Of a DNA stretch of 64,000 nucleotides, positions 1 through 9,200 are shown piece after piece. Source of the stretch: Streptomyces sp. NRRL F-4489 (GTDB lineage: Bacteria; Actinomycetota; Actinomycetes; Streptomycetales; Streptomycetaceae). The notes under the pieces are model-generated. The model searched no databases and had not been told where the DNA came from. It worked only from the letters and a program-made list of their open reading frames with translations. The stretch's first letter is position 1. Every line of letters starts with the position of its first letter. The translations under genes were made by a program, and so were the position numbers. The stretch lies in contig NZ_LLZI01000232.1 of NCBI RefSeq assembly GCF_001509485.1, positions 1-64,000 of the forward strand, written 5' to 3'.

Positions 1-416
1 GCGAGCGCGCGGGCGGTGAGGGTTTCCAGGGTGGAGGCGGCGGGGGCCTGGTCCCAGGAGTCGAGGGAGGGGTTGAGGGCGCTGGCGGCGAGGTCGGCGG
101 CGGCGGCCAGGGCGAGCGGGGGGCAGTGGAGGTGGGCGGCGCAGTGCGGATCGGCGGGGTCGGCGGCGCCGGCGGCGAGGGTGTGGACGAGGGTGCGCAG
201 GGCGGTGTGGGGGCCGTCGCCCTCGTCGGGGAGGAGGGGGTGGCAGGCGTCGCGGACGGTGCGGGCGACGATGTCCGGGCCGCCGGGCGGGAGGGGGCCG
301 GAGCGGTCCTGGGCGCCGGTGGTGAGGGCGTCGAGGACGGTGTCGAGGAACGGGCGGAGCGCGCGGGGGCCGTCGGTGCCGCCTGCGAGGGCGGTGCCGG
401 CAGGGGCGTCGGGCAT
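1..416 (-). CDS. PLP-dependent group II decarboxylase, N-terminal part (diaminobutyrate decarboxylase-like)
   Basis: Only the first 138 or so codons are in the window; the rest lies beyond base 1. The product begins MPDAPAGTALAGG. It contains HLHCPPLALAAAADLAASAL followed by NPSLDSWDQAPAASTLE, the N-terminal signature of pyridoxal-dependent group II decarboxylases (L-2,4-diaminobutyrate, glutamate and lysine decarboxylases), where the H.HCPP and SxDSWDQxPAAxxLE segments shape the dimer active site. The PLP lysine lies outside the window. An inverted repeat resembling an iron box lies 46-61 bp upstream of the ATG, which suggests iron control and a link to siderophore or diamine metabolism. The exact substrate is inferred only. 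Confidence 0.8.
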   Translation of the reverse strand, partial: MPDAPAGTALAGGTDGPRALRPFLDTVLDALTTGAQDRSGPLPPGGPDIVARTVRDACHPLLPDEGDGPHTALRTLVHTLAAGAADPADPHCAAHLHCPPLALAAAADLAASALNPSLDSWDQAPAASTLETLTARAL

Positions 417-461
417 CAAGAGGCTCTTCTTCAACGGGAGTTGGTGCACGGCGCACCGGGT

Positions 462-477
462 CTTAGGCCGCCCTAAG
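462..477. promoter_or_regulatory. Candidate DmdR1/IdeR iron box
   Basis: CTTAGG-CCGC-CCTAAG is a perfect 6-bp inverted repeat. TTAGG-N4-CCTAA matches positions 6-19 of the 19-bp actinobacterial IdeR/DmdR consensus (TTAGGTTAGGCTAACCTAA); the outer third half-site is poorly kept. It lies upstream of the decarboxylase gene, where a repressor would cover the promoter. The binding factor is inferred. Confidence 0.5.
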
Positions 478-664
478 TTACTGTCCCGGTACAGCGGGTA
501 TCCACCCGTTCCGGAGGGACCACCCGTTCGTGGGACGGTTGTCCCGCAGATGTTCGGTTGCCTGCGGTCTTGCGCGGGGTCGGGGGCGGATGCCCGGGAC
601 GCGGACGGCGCGGGCACCCGAGGGCACCCGCGCCGTTCCCCTGCCGTTTCCGCTCCGGTACGTG

Positions 665-3193
665 CTACCGCTGCGCGGCGGCGGCCCGTACGCGCAGTGC
701 GCGCCGCAGGTCGTCGAGCTGGTCGTCCACGGTGCGCCGGAGGGCCGGGGTGGGGTCGGCCTCGGCCAGGCACCGTTCGCCGAGGCGGAGGGTGGCGTCC
801 TCCACGAACGGGCCGGGGAAGGCGTACCGCCCGGCGGCCTTGGCGAGGGCGGGGCCGCGGCGGGCGGCGAGGGCCGGGACCTCGGCGAAGTAGCGGGCGA
901 CGTAGGGGCGGAGCAGGTCCTGCTGCTCGGGGGCCCAGAAGCCGGTGGCGGTGGCGGTGAAGAGGTAGTTGGACAGCGCGGTGTCCTCGTCGGCGGTGAA
1001 CAGGGCGTCCCAGGCGGCCTGCTTGGCGGCCGGGTCGGGGAGCGCGGCCCGGCAGCGGGCGGCGCCCTCGCGGCCGGTGGCGCTGGGGTCGCGGTCGAGG
1101 GCGGTGTCGATGGCTTCGGGCGTGGCGGCGCCGAGGGTGGCGAGGCGCGCGAGGATGCGCCAGCGGAGTTCGTGGTCGAGGGCGGGGCCGCCGGGGACGG
1201 TGTCGCCGTCGAGCCAGTCCTGGAGTCCTTCGGGGGTGGTGGCGCTGTCGATGAAGGTGCGGACGGCGGTGAGGCGGAGACCGGCCTCGGGACCGTGGCC
1301 GGGGCCTTCGGTGCGGCGGAGCAGGTCGCGGCTGAGGTCGGTGAGGAGGGTGAGGGCGGTGTGGCGTTCGGGGAGGGGGAGGTAGCGATCGGCGATCTGC
1401 CCGCGGGCGAAGGCGAGGACGCCCTGGACGAGGGCGAGGTCGGTTTCGTGCGGGAGGTGGTCGCGGGCCGCGTCGAGGTAGGCGGTGGGCGGCAGTTCGC
1501 CGTCGCGGACGAGGTCGCGGGCGGCGTTCCAGACGACGGCGCGGGTGAGCGGGTCGGGGAGGGCGGAGAGGGAGCGGGCGGCGGTCCGCCAGGAGGCCGG
1601 GTCGAAGCGGATCTTGGCGTAGCTGAGGTCGCCGTCGTTGAGGACGACGAGGGCGGGGGCCGCGCGCGGGGTGGTGTGGCGGGGCGGGTTGCCGTCCGCG
1701 GGGATGTCGAGTTCGAAGCGGTCGCGGGGGGTGAGGCGGCCGGGGTGGTGCGGGTCGGTGTCGTAGCCGCTGACGGCGATGCGGTGCGGGCGGGTGCCGG
1801 TGTGGGCGATGTCGAGGTGCCAGCTGCCGTGCTCGGCGGTGACGGCGGGGGTGAGGGTGTCGACGCCGGTGGTGCGCAGCCAGCGCTCCGCCCAGGCGTG
1901 GACGTCGCGGTCGGTGGCGCGGGCGAGCGAGTCGAGGAAGTCGGCGAGGGCGGCGTTGCCGAAGCGATGGCGGGCGAAGTGGTCGTTGATGCCGGTGAGG
2001 AAGTCCTTCTCGCCCATCCAGGCGACGAGCTGGCGGAGCGCGGAGGCGCCCTTGGCGTAGGAGATGCCGTCGAAGTTGAGCAGGGCGGAGGCGGTGTCGG
2101 GGACGTCGTCGGGGGCCGGGGCGACGGGGTGGGTGGAGGGGCGCTGGTCGGCGTCGTAGCCCCAGCCCTTGCGGGCGACGGCGAAGTCGGTCCAGGTGCC
2201 GGTGTAGCGGGTGGCTTCGGAGAGGACCTGGTAGCCCATGTACTCGGCGAAGGACTCGTTCAGCCAGATGTCGTCCCACCAGCGCAGGGTGACGAGGTCG
2301 CCGAACCACATATGGGCCATCTCGTGGGCGATGACCATGCCGCGGGTCTGGCGTTCGGTGTCGGTGACGGCGGAGCGGAAGACGAATTCGTCGCGGAAGG
2401 TGACCAGGCCGGGGTTCTCCATGGCGCCGGCGTTGAATTCCGGGACGAACGCCTGGTCGTAGGAGTCGAAGGGGTACGGCTCCTCGAAGAGCTGGTGGTA
2501 GCGGTCGAAGCAGCGGCGGGTGAGGTCGAGGAGTTCCTCGGCGTCGGCGTCGAGGTGGGGGGCGAGCGAGCGGCGGCAGTGCAGGCCGAAGGGGATCCCG
2601 GCGTGTTCGGTGCGGACGGAGTGCCAGGGCCCGGCGGCGACGGCGACGAGGTAGGTGGAGATGCGGGGCGTGGTGGCGGCCTGCCAGGTGCCGTCCGGGA
2701 GCTGAGTGGTGCGGCCGTTGGCGAGGACGGTCCAGGTGGGCGGGGCGGTGGCGGTGAGGTCGACGGTGGCTTTCAGATCGGGCTGGTCGAAGGCGCCGAA
2801 GACGCGCTGGACGTCGTCCAGGAAGAGCTGGGTGTAGGTGTAGGTCTCGCCGTCGGCGGGGTCGGTGAAGCGGTGCATGCCTTCGCCGGTGCGGGAGTAC
2901 CGCATGGTGGCGTGGAGTTCGAGGCGGTGCGGGCCGGCGGACAGGCCGGTGAGGGGCAGGCGGTTGCCGTCCAGGGTGGCGGGGTCGAGGGGGCGGCCGT
3001 CGAGGGTGGCGGTGTGCAGCTCGTGGGGCTTGATCTCGGCGAAGGTGTCGCCGGCGGCGCGGGCGGTGAAGTCGATGGTGGTACGGGACGTGAAGTGCTC
3101 GTCGTCGCGGGTCAGATCGAGGTCGATGGCGTAGTGGTGGACGTCGAGGAGCTGGGCGCGGGCTTCGGCTTCGGAACGCTGCAGTGCGGGCAT
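665..3193 (-). CDS. pepN: Aminopeptidase N (M1 family)
   Basis: This cytosolic zinc aminopeptidase removes N-terminal residues from peptides. The 842-aa product has the usual actinobacterial length. The exopeptidase motif GAMEN is at residues 256-260. The zinc motif HEMAH is at 290-294, with the third ligand Glu313 in WLNESF (HExxH-x18-E). The N-terminal beta-domain and the C-terminal ERAP1-like helical region (ending about residue 835) are intact. It starts with ATG and ends 248 bp before the decarboxylase start on the same strand. The iron-box-like palindrome in that gap suggests separate transcription. No oddities were seen. Confidence 0.96.
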   Translation of the reverse strand: MPALQRSEAEARAQLLDVHHYAIDLDLTRDDEHFTSRTTIDFTARAAGDTFAEIKPHELHTATLDGRPLDPATLDGNRLPLTGLSAGPHRLELHATMRYSRTGEGMHRFTDPADGETYTYTQLFLDDVQRVFGAFDQPDLKATVDLTATAPPTWTVLANGRTTQLPDGTWQAATTPRISTYLVAVAAGPWHSVRTEHAGIPFGLHCRRSLAPHLDADAEELLDLTRRCFDRYHQLFEEPYPFDSYDQAFVPEFNAGAMENPGLVTFRDEFVFRSAVTDTERQTRGMVIAHEMAHMWFGDLVTLRWWDDIWLNESFAEYMGYQVLSEATRYTGTWTDFAVARKGWGYDADQRPSTHPVAPAPDDVPDTASALLNFDGISYAKGASALRQLVAWMGEKDFLTGINDHFARHRFGNAALADFLDSLARATDRDVHAWAERWLRTTGVDTLTPAVTAEHGSWHLDIAHTGTRPHRIAVSGYDTDPHHPGRLTPRDRFELDIPADGNPPRHTTPRAAPALVVLNDGDLSYAKIRFDPASWRTAARSLSALPDPLTRAVVWNAARDLVRDGELPPTAYLDAARDHLPHETDLALVQGVLAFARGQIADRYLPLPERHTALTLLTDLSRDLLRRTEGPGHGPEAGLRLTAVRTFIDSATTPEGLQDWLDGDTVPGGPALDHELRWRILARLATLGAATPEAIDTALDRDPSATGREGAARCRAALPDPAAKQAAWDALFTADEDTALSNYLFTATATGFWAPEQQDLLRPYVARYFAEVPALAARRGPALAKAAGRYAFPGPFVEDATLRLGERCLAEADPTPALRRTVDDQLDDLRRALRVRAAAAQR

Positions 3194-3286
3194 GGGGCCA
3201 TGCTGCCCGGTGGCGGGCGGGGTGGTCCACGGGGTTGGGGGACGGGGCCCGCGGGGGCCGGGCCGGGCTCGGCCTCCTCGCGCTGA

Positions 3287-4174
3287 TCACGGACTGCTCC
3301 CGCCCACCAGCGGCGGATTGTCCGGGTCCGGGACCCGGGTGGACCAGCCGCCGGGCACGTCCCGGGTGCGGCGGTCGCGGAAGCGGGCGGGGGCGAGCCC
3401 GACGCGGCGGGTGAACAGGCGGCTGAAGTAGGCGGGATCGTCGTAGCCGACGCGGCGGGCGACGGCGGCGACCGGGAGTTCGGTGCCGGCGAGGAGTTCC
3501 TTGGCGCGGCCCAGGCGGATGCCGAGGAGGTAGTCCTTGGGGCTGCAGCCGGCGCCGCGGCGCACGGCGGCGCGGAGTTCGGCCGGGGTCATACCGTGGC
3601 GGGCGGCGTGCTCGGTGACCGTGAGCGGGAGGAAGGCGTCCCGGGCCAGGGCGCGCAGCAGGGGTTCGCCGTCGGCGCCGGTGTCGGCGCGGGCGCGGCG
3701 CAGCGCGACGAGGAGTTCGTGGACGGCGGCGGCGGTCTCGACCTCCAGCAGGGGGTTGCCGCGGCGGGCGGCGCGGGCGATGCGGCCGATGGCGGTGCGG
3801 GCCGGGCCGGTGTCGGCGAGCGGGACGAGTGGCTGCTCAGGATCGATGTAGCCGAGTTCGGTGTACGTGTCGGCGGCCGGGCCGGTGAAGTCGACGAAGC
3901 TTTCGTCCCAGCCGGTGGCCGGGTCGGCGCCGTAGTGGTGCGGGACGCCGGGCAGCAGCCAGAGGAGGGCGGGCGCGGTGACGGTGCGGCGGTGGCCGTC
4001 CGGGGTGGTGAGGAAGCCGCGGCCGGCGGTGATCAGGACGGCGACGTGGTGGTCGAGGGTGCGGGGGCCGACCGGCGGCAGGGTGCCGTACTGGAGGCCG
4101 ACGCCGAGGCAGACCAGGCCGAGCCGGTGGTGGACGGGGCTGGGGGTGAAGTAGCGCATCCAGGTGTGGTACAT
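3287..4174 (-). CDS. AraC-family transcriptional regulator
   Basis: The product is 295 aa. Residues 1-150 look like an AraC-type cupin ligand domain (MYHTWMRYFTPSP..., HHVAVLITAGRGFL). The C-terminus carries the two helix-turn-helix units, including LPVAAVARRVGYDDPAYFSRLF, the signature of the family. The open frame continues far upstream, but GGGAGG stands 9 nt before the ATG at 4174, which fixes the start; an inner ATG at 4159 is possible. The gene is divergent from the GH35 beta-galactosidase, with a 15-bp tandem repeat array between them, so it probably controls that gene and possibly the GH101 gene. The inducer is unknown. Confidence 0.9.
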   Translation of the reverse strand: MYHTWMRYFTPSPVHHRLGLVCLGVGLQYGTLPPVGPRTLDHHVAVLITAGRGFLTTPDGHRRTVTAPALLWLLPGVPHHYGADPATGWDESFVDFTGPAADTYTELGYIDPEQPLVPLADTGPARTAIGRIARAARRGNPLLEVETAAAVHELLVALRRARADTGADGEPLLRALARDAFLPLTVTEHAARHGMTPAELRAAVRRGAGCSPKDYLLGIRLGRAKELLAGTELPVAAVARRVGYDDPAYFSRLFTRRVGLAPARFRDRRTRDVPGGWSTRVPDPDNPPLVGGSSP

Positions 4175-4213
4175 GCCGGCCGGCCTCCCGTCGCCGTGCG
4201 CCGCCGCGTGTGG

Positions 4214-4283
4214 TCGAACGGTCCGCTGTCGAACGGACCGATGCCGACCGATGCCGAACAGTCCGATGCCGAACGGTCCAATG
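4214..4283. repeat. 15-bp tandem repeat array between araC-type and GH35 genes
   Basis: Four full 15-bp units (4214-4228, 4229-4243, 4254-4268, 4269-4283) and one 10-bp deleted unit (4244-4253) share the pattern YCGAACRGWCCRMTG. Units 1 and 2 together also contain the inverted repeat CGGTCCG (4219-4225) / CGGACCG (4234-4240). The array sits in the 192-bp divergent promoter region. It is probably an operator array for the adjacent AraC-type regulator (inference). Confidence 0.65.
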
Positions 4284-4366
4284 GGGTCCGATCTTTGTCC
4301 ATGGACGGGTGGGGCGCCAGAGGGCGAGGGTGGCCGGCGACGTGTGGTGGCGGGAGGGGAGGCGCG

Positions 4367-6136
4367 ATGCGGTTCGCGGTGGGGGAAGAGCACTTCGAAC
4401 GGGACGGGCGGCCGGTGCGGCTGCTGTCGGGGGCGCTGCACTATTTCCGGGTGCACGAGGCGCAGTGGGGCCACCGGCTGGCGCTGCTGCGGGCGATGGG
4501 CCTGAACTGCGTGGAGACGTACGTACCGTGGAATCTCCACGAGCCGCGCCGGGGTGACTACCGGGACGTCGGCGCGGTGGGCCGCTTCCTGGACGCGGCG
4601 CACGCGGCCGGCCTGATGGCGATCGTGCGGCCGGGCCCGTACATCTGCGCCGAGTGGGAGAACGGCGGGCTGCCGTCCTGGCTGACCGGGGCGCTGGGGC
4701 GGCGGGTGCGGACGGCCGACGCGGCGTTCCTGGGCCCGGTCGCGGACTGGTGGCGGGTGCTGCTGCCGGAGGTGGCGGCCCGCCAGTGCGACCGCGGCGG
4801 CCCGGTGGTGCTCGTCCAGGTCGAGAACGAATACGGCTCGTACGGCTCGGACACCGCCTATCTCCACCAACTTGCCGCGTTGATAAAGGACTTGGGGATT
4901 TCTGTCCCCCTGTGCACCTCCGACGGCCCGGAGGACCACATGCTGACCGGCGGGAGTGTCCCGGGACTGCCGGCGACGGTGAATTTCGGGTCCGGGGCGG
5001 CGGAGGCGTTCGCGGTGCTGCGCCGGCACCGGCCGCGCGGGCCGCTGCTGTGCATGGAGTTCTGGTGCGGGTGGTTCGCGCACTGGGGCGGGCGGACCGT
5101 CTCCCGGCCGGCGGCGGAGGTGGCGGCGGCGCTGCGCGAGGTACTGGAGTGCGGCGCGTCGGTGAACGTCTACATGGCGCACGGCGGGACCAGCTCCGGC
5201 GGCTGGGCGGGGGCGAACCGGGCCGGTGAGCGGCACGACGGGCGGCTGCTGCCGGCCGTGACCTCGTACGACTACGGGGCGCCGGTGGACGAGCGGGGGC
5301 GGCCGACCGAGCTGTACCGGCGGCTGCGGGAGGTGCTGGCGGAGTACGCCGAGGAGCCGCTGCCGGCGCCGCCGGACCCGGAACCGGTGCTGGCGGCGCC
5401 GGCCGAGGTGGCGCTGACGGGCTGGGCGGCGCCGGACGCGGTGCTGGACGCGCTGGGCGGGCCGGAGGTGCGCGCGGCGGTGCCGCCGACGTTCGAGGAG
5501 CTGGACGTGGACCGGGGCCTGGTCCGCTACCGGGTGGCGGTGCCGGGCCCGCGCCGGCCGTACGAGCTGCGGGTGGTCGGGCTGCGGGACCGGGCGGTGA
5601 CCCTGGTGGACGGGGTGCCGGGGCCGGTGCTGGCGGAGGAGGAGGCGCTGCTGGGGCCGGTGCCGGGCCCGGCGGTCGTGGACCTGTGGGTGGAGTCCCT
5701 GGGCCGGGTCAATTACGGGCCGCGGCTGGGCGAGCCCAAGGGCATCACCGGCGGGGTGCTGCACGAGCGGCAGTATCTGCACGGCGTGTCGGCGCGGGGG
5801 CTGCGGCTGGACGCGCTGGACGGGGCGGCGGGGGCGGCGGCGGCCGCGGGCCTGCCGTGGGAGGCGCCGCGGCCGGGGGCGCGGGGGCTGCACCGGGGCA
5901 TGGTGACAGTGCCGGCCGGCGGGGCGGGGGACGCGCTGCTGGAACTCCCGGGCTGGACGCGGGGGTTCGCGTGGGTGGGCGGTTTCCCGCTGGGGCGGTA
6001 CTGGTCGGCGGGCCCGCAGCGGGCCCTGTGCGTACCGGGGCCGGTGCTGCGGGACGGAGTGAACGAGGTCCTGGTGCTGGAGCTGGAGGGCCCCGGGGCG
6101 GGCGGTGCGGCGGGGGCGCCCCGGCTGGTGCCGTGA
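4367..6136 (+). CDS. GH35 beta-galactosidase
   Basis: This 589-aa glycoside hydrolase family 35 enzyme removes terminal beta-linked galactose. The barrel begins LSGALHYFRV and VETYVPWNLHEP. The likely acid/base is Glu155 in VENEYGSYG, and the likely nucleophile is Glu231 in MEFWCGWFAHWGG. C-terminal beta-sandwich domains follow. No signal peptide is seen, so it should act in the cytoplasm. A purine-rich GGGAGGGGAGG precedes the ATG at 4367; a longer upstream frame lacks such a site. A short AT-richer patch with rare codons (TTG, ATA, TCT) lies at about 4860-4915. It is next to a GH101 gene, which suggests joint use of galactose-GalNAc glycans. The bond specificity cannot be read from sequence. 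Confidence 0.93.
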   Translation: MRFAVGEEHFERDGRPVRLLSGALHYFRVHEAQWGHRLALLRAMGLNCVETYVPWNLHEPRRGDYRDVGAVGRFLDAAHAAGLMAIVRPGPYICAEWENGGLPSWLTGALGRRVRTADAAFLGPVADWWRVLLPEVAARQCDRGGPVVLVQVENEYGSYGSDTAYLHQLAALIKDLGISVPLCTSDGPEDHMLTGGSVPGLPATVNFGSGAAEAFAVLRRHRPRGPLLCMEFWCGWFAHWGGRTVSRPAAEVAAALREVLECGASVNVYMAHGGTSSGGWAGANRAGERHDGRLLPAVTSYDYGAPVDERGRPTELYRRLREVLAEYAEEPLPAPPDPEPVLAAPAEVALTGWAAPDAVLDALGGPEVRAAVPPTFEELDVDRGLVRYRVAVPGPRRPYELRVVGLRDRAVTLVDGVPGPVLAEEEALLGPVPGPAVVDLWVESLGRVNYGPRLGEPKGITGGVLHERQYLHGVSARGLRLDALDGAAGAAAAAGLPWEAPRPGARGLHRGMVTVPAGGAGDALLELPGWTRGFAWVGGFPLGRYWSAGPQRALCVPGPVLRDGVNEVLVLELEGPGAGGAAGAPRLVP

Positions 6137-6140
6137 GCGA

Positions 6141-6156
6141 GCCGGGGCGCCCCGGC
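6141..6156. terminator. GC palindrome between convergent GH35 and GH101 genes
   Basis: GCCGGGGCGCCCCGGC is a perfect 16-bp palindrome in the 84-bp convergent gap. It could act as a small terminator stem, although it leaves almost no loop. It partly overlaps the second copy of a 23/24-bp repeat that spans the GH35 stop codon. Confidence 0.35.
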
Positions 6157-6220
6157 CTGGTGCCGTGAGTCTGGCGCCCCCAGGGTGCCCCCCGCCGCGC
6201 GCCCTCACCTCTCCCCCTCA

Positions 6221-9200
6221 TCACCCCACCTCGATGACCCGGAAGGCATCGAGGACGAACTCCGCCGTACCGTCATCCCCCGTCTTCCGCAGCCCCACCC
6301 ACACCTCCCCACTCGCCGGCGCCGCGAACTCGTAACCGAACGCGGCCGTTTCCGTGGCGACCGGCAGCGGCTGCCGCGCGAGCTCGCGGGCCGCGGGCTC
6401 GTCCACCGCGGTGATCCACGCGTACTGCCCCGCCTTCTCGTTCTGATAGCGGAAGGTGACGCGGTACCGCCGGCCGGGCCGGAAGCGAACGGTGTGCGGC
6501 ACGGTCCGGTAGACCACCCCCCGGTTCTCCCCCCTCGACTTCAGCGACTGCCCACCGTCGAGCACATCGTCAACAGCCTTGCCGTTCCAGCCGCGCTGGG
6601 TGTACGGCGCGTGCCGCTGGGCGAGGTGGGTGCGCGGATCGGTGCTGCCGCCGGCGTCGCCCTTGACGAACGGTCCCCAGCCCTGCGGTACGTGCTCGAA
6701 GTCCTCGTCGCAGAGGGTGCCGGGGGCCGCGGCGGGCCGGGGCGCGGCCACCACCCGGACGTTGTCGAAGCGGACCCGGGCGGTGCCGGTGGCGGCGGAG
6801 AGGGCGAGGGTGACCGGACCGCCGCCTTCCGGGACGGTGAAGCGGGTGGTCATCCGCTGGAAGCGGGTCCCGGACTTGCGGTCGGCGGCGACGTAGTTGC
6901 CGGCGGTGGAGGTGTCGGTCCAGTTGGCGGCGGTGACGCCGTCGCCGGTACGGATCTCCAGCGCGGCCCGCCGCCGCTCCCCCGCCGTGGCGCCGACCTC
7001 GACCTGGACGGAGGCGGCGTAGTCGCCGGGGGCGAGCCGGGCCAGCCGCTGGGCGACGGTGGCGGCCGATCCCGCCCCGATGACGAGTTCGTAATCCCCC
7101 CGCTCGTTGGCCCGGACCTCGGCCGGCCCGGTGACCTGCCACGCGTCGAGATTCCCGGCGTGGAACCCGGGGTCGGCCAGCGGCGTGCCCTCCCCCCAGC
7201 GCGGATCGGCCTTTGCCGGGGCGGGCGCCCGATAGACGGCGTAGGCGGTGCCGGCCCGGGCATCGAGCGTGACCCGCCCCCCGGCGACAGGCACCCGGGT
7301 CTCCTCCGCCCGCCCTTGATCAGTCAGCCGGTAGACGTACACGGCAGAGGCATCCCCCCACCCCCGCGGCAACCGCCACGTACTCCTCCCACCCCCGGGA
7401 TTGAAGTGATAGAGCTTGGCCGGATCGGTCGCGTCACGCGGCTCCCACGGCAGCAGATACGTACCCCCGTCGTAGACCAGACGGCCATCCGTGGTGATCC
7501 GGCGGACGCCGCCGCTGTCCGTGACGGTGGTGCGAGTGGGGCCCTCAAAGGTGATCTCGTGTGCGTCCCAGGTGCGGATCGGGTACGCCTGGAGGTATTT
7601 GGCGGGCAGCGCGTCGTTCCAGACGATGGCGAGGAAGGCGTGCCAGTCGTTCTTGCCGGTCCAGCCCTCGAAGTTGCCCATCCGGGGCGCGCCGAGCAGG
7701 GTGGGCCACTTGTCGGCGAAGACGTCCTTCTGGTGGTTGCGGACGAAGCGGATCAGCCGGGAGTTGATACCGCGCGAGGTGTCGGGCCCGTAGTCGGTCT
7801 CGTTGGCCCAGTGCGACCACAGCGCGGAGCGTTCCAGGCCGTGGCCCCATTCGGTGGCGATCTGCCAGCCCTGGTCGCGCAGATGGCGCTGGAGCCGGTC
7901 GGAGTTCCAGCCGGATTCGCGGAAGACGTCGAGGTAGACGGTGGTCAGGGCGGGGTCGGTCTCGGCGCGGAGCTGCGCGAAGCGGGCGGCGATACGGCCG
8001 GAGAGCAGGTCGCGGCGGGCGTCGATGCGGTACGACTGGTCGAGCCAGTCCCACTGCTTGTCGTCCTTGTTGACGAGCTGCTCGGAGAAGGCGTGCGCGA
8101 CGGGGTACGACTCGGTGGCGTTGACGTGGACGGCGAAATCGCTGTGCCACTTCTTCCCGGCGCGCAGCAGGGTGTTGAGGTCGGCCAGGCCGCCGGCGCG
8201 CGCGTTGTAGTTGCCGCCGTAGTCCGGGTGCGCCGAGTCATGCCCCTCCGACTGATAGCCCTTGAGCAGCGTGAACTGCCGCAGCCCGTCCGTGGCCAGC
8301 GCGATCCGCTTGACGTTGTCGAGCGTCGCCAGGAACGGATTGGTGGCCTGACTGGCGAAGTTGAACGGGATATGCGGTACGACCCGCAGATGCTGCTCCT
8401 CGGCGCCCAGCGGCGTCACCATGATGTCCCGCAACGCGATCGCGCCGTCCTGCCAGTCGGCCCGCCCGTCCCCGTTGCGGTCCCGGGTGACGATGACCGT
8501 CGCATACGGCAGCGGCTCGGCGCCACCCTCCCCCTCCGCGGAAGCGCCCGCCGCCCGTACGGTCCACTGCCCGGGGCCGAGCTGGGCTTTCACCCACCCC
8601 TCCCCCCGTACGGTCTGCCGCCACAACCGCCCGTTCTCCCAGGTGGTGGTCCCGCTGGGGTGGTCGTAGCAGGTATTGGTCTCGATGGCGGCGGCGAGCC
8701 GCCCCGTGGCGACGACGCCATACGCGCACCCCGTACGCGTGGCCTCCACCGGCGTCTCCGCCTCGACCGCTATGAACGTGTCCCCGCTCCCGGCCTTGTC
8801 CAGCTGAAGCCGCGCGGCGAACAGCTGCGCCCCCGGCTGATCACTCCGCACGGCCAGCAGCGCCAGCCCCGGTATCTCCAGCGTCCCGATGCGCAGCGCC
8901 GGCGTATCGGTGACGGCCGTGACCCGCCAGTCCACCTGCCGCCCCCGCACCGCGATCCGCACGGCGAGCGTGGTCCCGCCCCCGAAGTCGAGCATGTAGT
9001 CCACCCGATCGCCGCCCCGGACCCGCCGGCTGACCTGCGGCCGGTGCGCCACCCCGTCGATCAGCACCTCACTCACGGGCACGTCCTGCCCGTACACCAC
9101 CTCCCCGGTCCCCCGATCGGCGTACGCCACGATCCGGGGGAACCCCGAATCCACCCGGACCTCCAACTCCCCCGACCGCAGGACCGTTTCCCCACCTCGG

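Noticed and set aside
530..3286. Long open frame on the plus strand opposite pepN (over 900 codons)
   Set aside because: It is the antisense shadow of a GC-rich gene. It is Gly/Ala/Val/Glu-rich with no motif, whereas the minus strand encodes a complete M1 peptidase.
4175..6208. Upstream extension of the AraC-type gene across the beta-galactosidase region
   Set aside because: The frame stays open only because of GC bias. The real start has a ribosome site at 4174, and the plus strand encodes GH35.
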